Shown piece by piece: positions 35,616 to 43,495 of a DNA stretch of 64,000 nt. Every line of letters begins with the position of its first letter. Positions within the stretch are counted from its first letter, which is position 1. The notes under the pieces were generated by a model, which ran no database searches, was not told the origin of the DNA, and was given only the letters and a program-made list of their open reading frames with translations. This DNA is from CBFIDE01 sp965661265. Its GTDB lineage: Bacteria > Bacteroidota > Bacteroidia > Flavobacteriales > Schleiferiaceae. Both the position numbers and the translations under genes were made by a program. The stretch lies in assembly GCA_965661265.1 (NCBI GenBank), contig CBFIDE010000001.1, positions 1-64,000 of the forward strand, written 5' to 3'.

Positions 35616-36284
35616 ATGATTGAATTACAAGGAATAGAAAAATCATATAAAACTTCAAATAACTCTTTGAAAGTTCTAAAAGGAATTGACCTTCATATCA
35701 AGGACGGAGAATTTGTTTCTATTATGGGATCCTCTGGATCAGGTAAGTCTACTCTGCTAAACATTCTTGGAATGTTAGATGATTACGATACCGGATCATA
35801 TGAATTGGCCAATACTTTAATCAAAGATTTGAGCGAGAAAAAAGCTGCTCAGTATAGAAATAAATTTTTAGGCTTTGTTTTTCAATCCTTTAATTTAATT
35901 TCTTTTAAAACAGCTCAAGAAAACGTAGCCTTGCCTCTTTACTATCAGGGAGTAAATCGCGCAAAGCGAAATAAAATGGCACTTGATTATTTAGAAAAGG
36001 TGGGGCTTAAGGAATGGGCTCATCATTTACCTTCTGAATTGTCTGGAGGTCAGAAGCAAAGAGTAGCAATTGCTAGAGCACTAATTTCGCAACCAAAAGT
36101 TTTACTTGCCGATGAACCGACAGGTGCATTAGACACTAAGACATCATATGAAGTAATGGACTTGTTTAAAAGCATAAACAAAGAACAAAAGCTTACCATT
36201 ATTATTGTTACCCATGAAAAGGATATTGCAGATATGACAGATCGCACCATCCACATTAAGGATGGCCTAATAGATTCTAATTAG
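35616..36284 (+). CDS. ABC transporter ATP-binding protein, MacB/LolD type
   Basis: A 222-residue ATPase. Walker A is GSSGSGKST at about 40, the Q loop is FVFQSFNLIS, the signature is LSGGQKQR, Walker B is VLLADEPTGALD, and the switch histidine is in VTHEKD. The pattern is that of the MacB/LolD/FtsE group, which power substrate movement across the envelope with FtsX-like permeases. It is followed after 18 bases by a permease gene, and then by a second one. No membrane fusion protein or outer-membrane channel gene is adjacent. Confidence 0.93.
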   Translation: MIELQGIEKSYKTSNNSLKVLKGIDLHIKDGEFVSIMGSSGSGKSTLLNILGMLDDYDTGSYELANTLIKDLSEKKAAQYRNKFLGFVFQSFNLISFKTAQENVALPLYYQGVNRAKRNKMALDYLEKVGLKEWAHHLPSELSGGQKQRVAIARALISQPKVLLADEPTGALDTKTSYEVMDLFKSINKEQKLTIIIVTHEKDIADMTDRTIHIKDGLIDSN

Positions 36285-36302
36285 AAAGATTATTTAGAAC
36301 AA

Positions 36303-37535
36303 ATGTTTGACTTAGATAAATGGCAAGAAATAATGAGCACCCTGCGCAAAAACAAATTGCGCACCTTTTTAACGGGCTTTAGTGTTGCCTGGGGAATAAT
36401 GATGCTTATCATTCTGTTAGCGGCTGGTCAAGGTCTAAGAAATGGAATTAGCTCTCAATTTTTAAATGGGGCCACGAATAGCTTTAGTATAAGGTCAGGA
36501 AACACATCCCTGCCATATAAAGGCCTAAATTCCAATAGGCAAATTCGTTTAATGAATTCTGACTATGATTATTTCAGTCGGAATTTAAAAGATATTGAAT
36601 CCATAGCCGGTCGATTTAATATTTGGAGCTCTACCATGGAATTTCGAGGAGAACAGGCAAACTATAGAGTACGAGCAGTCCATCCTCATCATGCTGGCAT
36701 CACACTAACTCAAATTAGCTCAGGGAGATTTATTAATGAATCCGATATTGTCCAAAAAAGAAAAGTTGTTTGTTTGGGAAAAACTATAATAGATGAACTA
36801 TACAAAGGGCAAGACCCAATTGGAACTTTTATAAGTATTCAAGGTATTTCATTTTTGGTAGTTGGAACTTATTTTGATGAAAGTAACCAACAAGAAGAAA
36901 GATATGGCTATGTGCCTATTAATGTTGGACAACAAGTTTTTGGAAGAGGCTTTGAGAGAATCTCTCAACTACTCGTGGCCTATGATCAAGATTTTTCAGA
37001 TGAGCAGGTATCAAATCTTGAGCATGAAATCAGAACACATCTAGCTGAGACTAAAATTTATGATATCAATGATAGCAGAGCTATGTTTGTTAGGAATATA
37101 AGAGAGGATATGCAAAGAGTATTATCTGTTATTGATGGCGTTGAAGCTTTTATTTGGCTGATTGGAATCTTCACCATTATTGCCGGAATTGTAGGTGTTG
37201 CAAATATTATGATGGTGGTAGTAAAAGAAAGAACGCAAGAAATCGGGGTAAGAAAGGCTCTTGGAGCTACTCCAAACTCAATTATAGGTCTTGTTCTCCA
37301 AGAATCGATCACCATAACACTCTTAGCAGGCTATATAGGATTACTATTAGGAGTTGGGATTGTTGAACTAGCAGGAAGCAATATTAATAGTGACTTTTTT
37401 AGGCAACCAGAAGTAGATTTTCAAATTGCACTGATCACCCTTTTGGTGCTGGTTGTAGCCGGTGCCCTAGCGGGATTTTTTCCGGCGCGCAAAGCGGCCA
37501 AAATTAAACCCATAGAAGCATTAAGAGATGAGTAG
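36303..37535 (+). CDS. ABC transporter permease, MacB/FtsX type
   Basis: A 410-residue membrane protein. An N-terminal membrane segment at about 20-42 (FLTGFSVAWGIMMLIILLA) is followed by a periplasmic MacB core domain (about 45-275) and three C-terminal segments (about 283-305, 333-357, 374-394) with the VKERTQEIGVRKALGA coupling helix. This is the complete MacB permease layout without a fused ATPase. It is paralogous to the next gene, with which it probably forms a heterodimer served by the upstream ATPase. Confidence 0.92.
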   Translation: MFDLDKWQEIMSTLRKNKLRTFLTGFSVAWGIMMLIILLAAGQGLRNGISSQFLNGATNSFSIRSGNTSLPYKGLNSNRQIRLMNSDYDYFSRNLKDIESIAGRFNIWSSTMEFRGEQANYRVRAVHPHHAGITLTQISSGRFINESDIVQKRKVVCLGKTIIDELYKGQDPIGTFISIQGISFLVVGTYFDESNQQEERYGYVPINVGQQVFGRGFERISQLLVAYDQDFSDEQVSNLEHEIRTHLAETKIYDINDSRAMFVRNIREDMQRVLSVIDGVEAFIWLIGIFTIIAGIVGVANIMMVVVKERTQEIGVRKALGATPNSIIGLVLQESITITLLAGYIGLLLGVGIVELAGSNINSDFFRQPEVDFQIALITLLVLVVAGALAGFFPARKAAKIKPIEALRDE

Positions 37536-37579
37536 TTTTGAAAATAAGAGCTTATAATTTCACTTTTTAAGTACAGAAG

Positions 37580-38848
37580 ATGATTGACAAAGATCAATGG
37601 CAAGAAATATGGGCTGTCTTAAGCAAAAATAAGCTCAGGACAATACTAACGGCATTTGGTGTTTTCTGGGGTATTTTTATGCTCGTTATTATGCTTGGTG
37701 CAGGAAAAGGTCTTGAAAACGGAACTAAATCTATGATGAGCGGATGGGCTTCTAACTCCATGTTTATGTGGACGCAAGGCACAAGCTTAGCATATGGTGG
37801 TTTTGATAAAGGCAGATATTTTGAAATGGACAATGCTGATGTAGAAGCAATCAAGGCATATATTCCAGAAGTAAAATATGTAGCGCCTAGAAACCAATTA
37901 GGTGGGTGGAGAGGATCCAACAATGTCACTAGAGGAACAAAAACAGGTGCATTTGATCTTTATGGAGATACGCCTGATTATGCTAAAATACAGGTTACTG
38001 ACCTAATGATGGGAAGGCAAATCAATCTAAAAGATCTAGAAGAGAAAAGAAAAATTGCTGTAATTGGAAAAATAGCGTACGAAAACCTATTTGAAAAAGG
38101 AGAGGATCCACTGGGTAAATACATACAATGTCAAGGTGTGAATTTTAAGGTAGTTGGTGTTTTTAAAAGTTTTGGTGCCGATCCAGAAAGAGCAGAATCC
38201 CAAGAACGCTCTATCTTTGTGCCCTTCACTGCTTTTCAACAAGCCTTCAACCTAGGTAATAAAGTTGGTTGGATGGCTATAACAGGAAAAGACAATGTAG
38301 ACATAGACTTCCTTTTTCAAAAGGTAACTGGGCTATTAAAAAGACGACATAGTATATCGCCAAATGATCAAAGAGCCTTTGGAAGTTGGAATTTAGGTTC
38401 TCAGTTTAGAAAATTCAGTGGTTTGTTCTTAGGAATTAAAATGCTCTCATTAGTGGTGGGAACACTTACCTTGCTAGCGGGTGCTATCGGCGTAAGCAAT
38501 ATTATGTTGATCATAATAAAAGAAAGAACTAAAGAAATTGGGATTAGAAGAGCTCTTGGGGCCACACCATGGAGCATTATAAAACAAATACTTTTAGAAG
38601 CTTTATTCCTTACTTCCTTATCTGGTTTTCTTGGAATGATTGCTGGTGTCTGGGCCTTAGAGGGTGCTAACTCAATTATGACTAGAATGGATGCAACTTC
38701 AATGTATTTTAGACAGCCAGAAGCTGAACTACAAATTGTCTTATTAAGCTTATTGATCTTGGTAATTGCAGGTATTCTTGCCGGAATTATTCCTGCTAAA
38801 AGGGCAATAGACGTAAAACCCGTTGATGCCTTAAGGGCAAAAGGATAA
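37580..38848 (+). CDS. ABC transporter permease, MacB/FtsX type (second)
   Basis: A 422-residue membrane protein with the same layout as its upstream neighbour: N-terminal segment (about 20-40, TAFGVFWGIFMLVIMLGAG), periplasmic core, and three C-terminal segments with IKERTKEIGIRRALGA. The two share the opening pattern DKxQWQEIxxxLxKNKLRTxLT and are clearly tandem duplicates that have diverged. It ends the operon; a terminator lies within the convergent gene's 3' end. Confidence 0.92.
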   Translation: MIDKDQWQEIWAVLSKNKLRTILTAFGVFWGIFMLVIMLGAGKGLENGTKSMMSGWASNSMFMWTQGTSLAYGGFDKGRYFEMDNADVEAIKAYIPEVKYVAPRNQLGGWRGSNNVTRGTKTGAFDLYGDTPDYAKIQVTDLMMGRQINLKDLEEKRKIAVIGKIAYENLFEKGEDPLGKYIQCQGVNFKVVGVFKSFGADPERAESQERSIFVPFTAFQQAFNLGNKVGWMAITGKDNVDIDFLFQKVTGLLKRRHSISPNDQRAFGSWNLGSQFRKFSGLFLGIKMLSLVVGTLTLLAGAIGVSNIMLIIIKERTKEIGIRRALGATPWSIIKQILLEALFLTSLSGFLGMIAGVWALEGANSIMTRMDATSMYFRQPEAELQIVLLSLLILVIAGILAGIIPAKRAIDVKPVDALRAKG

Positions 38849-38861
38849 TAACTATCTAATT

Positions 38862-39437
38862 CTATTTTAGACGGCTACTAACCTGACCGTCTTTTAATTC
38901 ATACCAATCCTTTCCTTCAGGGCATTGAGCTTCTCCAGCTTCATTGAATTCTAATCTATATCCATGAATACTCATCCAACCTAATTGTCTGGCAGGATTT
39001 CCAACGACTAAAGCAAAAGGAGGAACTTCTTTAGTTACAACAGCCCCTGCTCCAATAAATGCATACTTTCCGATATCATGGCCGCAAACTATCGTTGCAT
39101 TTGCCCCAATTGAAGCTCCTTGTCCAACCTTAGTTACTTCATATTGCCCTCTTCTTACAACTCCTGACCTGGGATTGGTAACATTCGTAAAAACCATTGA
39201 CGGACCCAAAAACACATCGTCTTCACAGATCACGCCAGTGTAAATGGAAACATTATTCTGAACTTTCACATTATTGCCAAGAACAACATCTGGGCTCACT
39301 ACAACGTTTTGACCTATATTACATGATTCACCTAAAGTACAGTTAGACATTATATGACTAAAATGCCATATTTTAGTACCTTTACCAATTGTACAAGGAG
39401 AATCTACAATAGCTGATTCATGAACAAAGTAATCCAT
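38862..39437 (-). CDS. Hexapeptide-repeat N-acetyltransferase, WbpD/WlbB-like
   Basis: A 191-residue left-handed beta-helix enzyme. Many hexapeptide turns can be counted (IGKGTKIWHFSHIM, LGNNVKVQNNVSI, IGANATIVCGHDIGKYAFIGAGAVVTKEV). The region FLGPSMVFTNVTNPRS and the end GNPARQLGWMS are typical of WbpD, which acetylates a 3-amino-uronic-acid nucleotide sugar for surface polysaccharide. No sugar-synthesis partner (WbpA, WbpB, WbpE) is in the window, so it is an orphan here. It is convergent with the ABC operon. Confidence 0.88.
   Translation of the reverse strand: MDYFVHESAIVDSPCTIGKGTKIWHFSHIMSNCTLGESCNIGQNVVVSPDVVLGNNVKVQNNVSIYTGVICEDDVFLGPSMVFTNVTNPRSGVVRRGQYEVTKVGQGASIGANATIVCGHDIGKYAFIGAGAVVTKEVPPFALVVGNPARQLGWMSIHGYRLEFNEAGEAQCPEGKDWYELKDGQVSSRLK
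38870..38896 (+). terminator. Terminator of the ABC operon inside the convergent gene
   Basis: GACGG (38870-38874) pairs with CCGTC (38887-38891) and is followed by four T. It lies 21 bases after the permease stop but inside the last codons of the minus-strand acetyltransferase gene. Confidence 0.5.
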
Positions 39438-39566
39438 TATTTTTGCCTTTCTTTAAGGTAAAGATAATACAGTTTTTTTTGCTGAATAGTTAATAATGAC
39501 ATTTTACTAAGTAATACTTGTCAAATTTCATTTACTTTCACAAATTGCATAGCATTAAGCATACAT

Positions 39567-40745
39567 ATGAAAAGTTTCGTCTTTTTACTCTTATTTTCTT
39601 TGTCCCTGACAGCAGGAGCACAAACTCTAGTTCAAAACTCTAGTTTTGAAAACGCAACTGGTGCTTGTCCAATTACGGCAACGGATTTTTCTACAATTGT
39701 GAATCCTTGGTATGAAGCTCAAGGAATTGTTAATTATTTCCATTTGACCTGTGGCAATGCTGGAGATTCGGCTACCACTAATAATACTATCCCATTTGAT
39801 GGTGACGGCATGATTGGAATTCCTGTTTATGGTCCGGATCCGACTAATACTAATTATATAAGAGGATATGTTGGTGTTCAACTAAGCGAAGCCTTGGTTG
39901 CTGGAAGAAGGTACAGATTTACTTTTTGGGTCAAACCAGTCATTAATAATGATTTAATGGTAGGTTATGGCATTGATAATATCGGAGCGGTTTTTACTGA
40001 TTCAATTATTGAAGGAACTACAGCGAATAATGTATATGAGCTAACACCAGATGTTAGAGCAGTTAATCCTGTAGTAGATATGAACAACTGGACCGCAGTA
40101 TGTGGCATTTTCACTGCTAAAGGTGGAGAAAGATATGTCACCCTAGGCAACTTCTCAATAGATTCTGAGACAGCTAGAGAACCTTTAAACAATGCTGTCA
40201 ATCCTTTATTCTCATACGCACTGATTGATTATTTAGAATTAGTTCCTAATGATTTACCTGAACTACCTCAGGATACATTTATTTGTGCAGAAACAAGAAT
40301 TGATATTAATCTAAGTCAACCAGGTGTTAGCGTAACATGGCAAGATGGTGATATAAATACCTTTTATACAATTACTGAGCCTGGCACTTATTGGGCTGAT
40401 ATCCGAAGCGCTTCTTGTGCTTATCGCGATACAATGATTGTGATCGACGGTAATTGCGATAATTGTCAACTTTATATTCCAAATGCCTTTACACCCAACG
40501 GAGATAATAAGAATGACATTTTCTTAGCTCAAGTAGAGGAAGGTTGTAATCTAGAATCCTTTAAAATTCAAGTGTATGACCGATGGGGACAAAAAGTATT
40601 TGAGAGTATAAATCCTAATCAAGGATGGGATGGAGCTAATATTGACGAAATGGGAGTATTTACCTATGCTGTTGAATATAGATTCAATAAACTTAACCAG
40701 AGTCAGTCTATCTCAAGAAAAGGTACTCTAACCCTTATTAAATAA
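39567..40745 (+). CDS. Secreted protein with type B T9SS (gliding motility-associated) C-terminal domain
   Basis: A 392-residue exported protein. A signal peptide (1-18, ending AGAQ) is followed by a carbohydrate-binding-like jelly-roll (about 20-225, LVQNSSFENATGACP at the start), a short Ig-like piece (VSVTWQDGDINTFYTI) and the CHU_C type B domain at about 305-392 (YIPNAFTPNGDNKNDIF, VYDRWGQKVFES, GVFTYAVEYRF). The last domain sends proteins through the type IX system to the cell surface. No T9SS machinery gene is in the window. Two hairpins follow. Confidence 0.92.
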   Translation: MKSFVFLLLFSLSLTAGAQTLVQNSSFENATGACPITATDFSTIVNPWYEAQGIVNYFHLTCGNAGDSATTNNTIPFDGDGMIGIPVYGPDPTNTNYIRGYVGVQLSEALVAGRRYRFTFWVKPVINNDLMVGYGIDNIGAVFTDSIIEGTTANNVYELTPDVRAVNPVVDMNNWTAVCGIFTAKGGERYVTLGNFSIDSETAREPLNNAVNPLFSYALIDYLELVPNDLPELPQDTFICAETRIDINLSQPGVSVTWQDGDINTFYTITEPGTYWADIRSASCAYRDTMIVIDGNCDNCQLYIPNAFTPNGDNKNDIFLAQVEEGCNLESFKIQVYDRWGQKVFESINPNQGWDGANIDEMGVFTYAVEYRFNKLNQSQSISRKGTLTLIK

Positions 40746-40822
40746 TAAATTTCAATTTTTTATAGATTGTTGTCCTGCTTAGTATCACTTCAATAAAGAA
40801 TTAAGCTATTGGACAAAAAAAA

Positions 40823-40873
40823 CATTTATCCTTACTATTGTAAGAATAAATGCTTCATCCACGTTGGTTGAAG
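40823..40873. repeat. Two adjacent hairpins
   Basis: CATTTATCCTTAC (40823-40835) pairs with GTAAGAATAAATG (40840-40852) with one mismatch and loop TATT. Directly after it CTTCATCCA (40853-40861) pairs with TGGTTGAAG (40865-40873) with one T-T mismatch. No T run follows. They lie in the 280-base gap between convergent genes and hold the only structure seen there. Confidence 0.6.
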
Positions 40874-41025
40874 ATCCGCTACCTTAAATTCTATTAGCTC
40901 GTAAGAATTATTTTAGGGACTATACTTCAAATGTATTGATTCAATTAGACATAACACTACCTTTTATTTGGTATCTGAGCATAAATTCTTATAATTTATA
41001 AACTATTATTATTCTATATTGTCCT

Positions 41026-42135
41026 TTAAAGAGCTCTTAATCCAATAGCTAAAAGCATTTTATTAAAGATTTCTGTGTTCTCATAAATCCCCATAAAAAG
41101 ATTTTCATAAGGTCCTTTAGCTAATACAGGAACCATAGTTGCAGAATGCCCTTTAGTTGAAAAACTTGGCTCTATGCTAGAATAGTCACTTCTTATTCCG
41201 AAAAAAGGAATTGATTTTTCTTCTGCTGCCAAGGTATAACCACCAGTTTCATGATCTGCAGTCAATAAAATTAGTGTTGAAGGATTATCATCTTGATATG
41301 TTAATGCCTTGGAAAGGCATCTTTCTAAATCTAATACTTCGTCTTTTATGTAATCCGCATTATTGCTATGACCACCCCAATCAATTTGTGACGCTTCAAT
41401 AATTAGAATAAAAGGATCATGGCCAAAGTAGTTTAAAGCAGACTCCATCGCACGCTCCAAAAAATCTCCTCTTCCCTCTTTCATTGTAGGCATCCCATCA
41501 TCAGCTCCTAAAAAAAGGTACTTCCTATCCGAACCCCCAGAATCAAATGAACTAAGAGAATCGATATCAATTTTATAATTCAAATCCTTTAGTTCCTCAA
41601 TCAGTCTTTTGTTCTTTGAATTATCTTGAAAATACTTTAGTCCACCACCCGCTAAAAAATCAATATTAGTATTCAATAAATCTAAAGCAATCTGATCCTG
41701 CTTATATCTTGATTTATTATGAGCATAAAAAGAAGCAGGAGTAGCATGAGTTAGGCTTGATGTTGCTATAATTCCTGTTTTATACCCATTCTCAATAGCA
41801 ATCTCCATTATACTCTTTGCCGCATTTCCATTTACATCAACACCAATTGCTTTATTGAATGTTTTCTTACCACAAGCAAAGGCCGTAGCCCCAGCTGCTG
41901 AATCAGTAATTTTCTCTTTAGCCGAAGAAGTTTTTGAAAGTCCAATGACCGGCATTTTTGAGAAACTTGGCTCTCCGTCTTTATAATAGTAAGCGGATGA
42001 TAATTGAGATAAACCCATACCATCTCCAATAAAAAATATCAAACTCACTTTTTCTTGTGCCAAAACAGAATTGAAGTAGGTGATAAAAATTAATAGAAAC
42101 AAGTATGAGAGTGAACGATGGACTCTTTTCATCAA
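41026..42135 (-). CDS. Alkaline phosphatase
   Basis: A 369-residue exported phosphomonoesterase. A signal peptide (about 1-26) precedes FFIGDGMGLSQLSSAYYY with metal ligand D38, and then TDSAAGATAF with the nucleophile S79. THATPASFYAH, EASQIDWGGHSNN, ADHETGGYTL and GHSATMVPV supply the remaining metal ligands. It is shorter than E. coli PhoA (about 470), because some surface insertions are missing. It releases phosphate from organic esters outside the cytoplasm. No Pho-type operator was identified upstream. Confidence 0.94.
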   Translation of the reverse strand: MMKRVHRSLSYLFLLIFITYFNSVLAQEKVSLIFFIGDGMGLSQLSSAYYYKDGEPSFSKMPVIGLSKTSSAKEKITDSAAGATAFACGKKTFNKAIGVDVNGNAAKSIMEIAIENGYKTGIIATSSLTHATPASFYAHNKSRYKQDQIALDLLNTNIDFLAGGGLKYFQDNSKNKRLIEELKDLNYKIDIDSLSSFDSGGSDRKYLFLGADDGMPTMKEGRGDFLERAMESALNYFGHDPFILIIEASQIDWGGHSNNADYIKDEVLDLERCLSKALTYQDDNPSTLILLTADHETGGYTLAAEEKSIPFFGIRSDYSSIEPSFSTKGHSATMVPVLAKGPYENLFMGIYENTEIFNKMLLAIGLRAL

Positions 42136-42273
42136 TGGATTCTTTTTTTAAATTATTTTGAGCAATTTAATTTATTATGAATTATTCTCTTAGCTTAATC
42201 CTACAAATTATTCTTCTGAATTAAAGATGATTAGTAAAATCTTAGTAGAAGAACAATTCTTAATTGTATTCTT

Positions 42274-42281
42274 TAAATTTG
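42274..42281 (+). promoter_or_regulatory. -7 promoter element of the DUF2911 gene
   Basis: TAAATTTG fits TAnnTTTG and ends 13 bases before the ATG at 42295. No -33 with proper spacing was found. Confidence 0.4.
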
Positions 42282-42294
42282 AAAAAAACATACA

Positions 42295-42843
42295 ATGAAA
42301 AATTTTCTTAAATGGACGGTTATTATCGTCATCAGCTTGGTAATTCTCTTCACAGCTTTTTTTCAGTACATGAAGTATCAAACTAAAAAAGCAAGTCCTG
42401 AGGTCGAGGTGGAATTTGTTCAAGATGATTTGTCAATAAAACTTTTTTACTCTAGTCCTTCAAAAAAGGGTAGAGCCATATTTGGATCTTTAGTCCCTTT
42501 TAATGAAGTATGGAGAACTGGTGCTAATGAGCCAACTACTTTTGAAACTTCCTCAGACCTAAAAATAATGGGTAAGGATCTAAAAGCTGGAAAATACACT
42601 CTTTGGACAATTCCTTCTGAAGACAGTTGGCAAGTAATTTGGAATGAAAAAATGTACGGATGGGGAGTTAACTTTGATGCCGTAGCTAGCCGAGAAGCCG
42701 ATCATGATGCACTAACAGTTGAGGTAAATACTCAAAAAGATGATGTCATCAGCGAGCAATTGGTTATTGATGTAATTGAAGGCACACCTCCTACTCTTCT
42801 TATTAAATGGGATGACACATATATTGAGGTACCCATGAATTAA
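42295..42843 (+). CDS. DUF2911 domain protein, membrane-anchored
   Basis: A 182-residue protein with one N-terminal membrane segment or uncleaved signal (about 6-24). The remaining DUF2911 domain shows IKLFYSSPSKKGRAIFGSL, VWRTGANEPTTFETS, LKAGKYTLWTIP and WQVIWNEKMYGWG, all typical. It probably faces the periplasm. The family is common in Bacteroidota and its function is unknown. It is a single gene with a strong terminator. Confidence 0.9.
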   Translation: MKNFLKWTVIIVISLVILFTAFFQYMKYQTKKASPEVEVEFVQDDLSIKLFYSSPSKKGRAIFGSLVPFNEVWRTGANEPTTFETSSDLKIMGKDLKAGKYTLWTIPSEDSWQVIWNEKMYGWGVNFDAVASREADHDALTVEVNTQKDDVISEQLVIDVIEGTPPTLLIKWDDTYIEVPMN

Positions 42844-42863
42844 TGAACTTGCATTACAAGAAA

Positions 42864-42892
42864 AAAAAGCACCTAATTTGGGTGCTTTTTTT
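42864..42892 (+). terminator. Rho-independent terminator after the DUF2911 gene
   Basis: AAAAAGCACC pairs with GGTGCTTTTT around a 7-base loop, followed by more T. Confidence 0.9.
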
Positions 42893-43055
42893 ATGTCTGA
42901 ACTTTTTTAGCATCATTCAAGTTCAAGCTGAATGTCATTACTCTAGTAAATTATGATCATTCACTAAATAAAAGTTACCACTTAACTTTATTTCACCCTA
43001 TATCCTTGTAGAGCGTGCATTACAAGACTATTTTTAGGCCATAAATAAAGAAATT

Positions 43056-43427
43056 ATGACCTTAAATTTAGAATCAAGCCGACTTAAAAAACTAGAAATA
43101 GGTCTTAAATGTATTCTTCAACAACAGGGTAATACTTTAGAATTATCTCCTAACATCAACATTTCCTATCTCATGGAGCAAAAAAGGAGATGGAGAAATG
43201 AATGGCTTGAAATAACAGATAAGAAGAGGCAAATATTTACAAACCCAAATTGGAGGCCTCTAGATCATAACTTTGAGTACTTCTGTGATATAACAGATAT
43301 TAAGATGCTACTATTCCGCATAATCTATAATCACATAAAAGATCAGTTTGAACAGGATTTTATCTATGAATCTACTACAGAGCTGATATTAAAAGAGAGT
43401 AGAACTAAAAGCCAAATAGAACCTTAA
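43056..43427 (+). CDS. Protein of unknown function
   Basis: A 123-residue soluble protein that I do not recognise. It is charged, with an RRWRNEWLEI stretch and HNFEYFCDITDIKMLLFRI, probably mostly helical. There is no signal peptide or membrane segment. It stands alone between a terminator and the end of the convergent 1467-residue gene; no promoter of the usual type was found. An A+T-rich small gene in a lineage-specific gap, so it could be a recent arrival. Confidence 0.6.
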   Translation: MTLNLESSRLKKLEIGLKCILQQQGNTLELSPNINISYLMEQKRRWRNEWLEITDKKRQIFTNPNWRPLDHNFEYFCDITDIKMLLFRIIYNHIKDQFEQDFIYESTTELILKESRTKSQIEP

Positions 43428-43495
43428 CTGTTTATTTGGAAAGTTAGAGGCGGAACTAGATTCCTAGATTCCGTCTCTTCTTTAAAGCTTAAATG

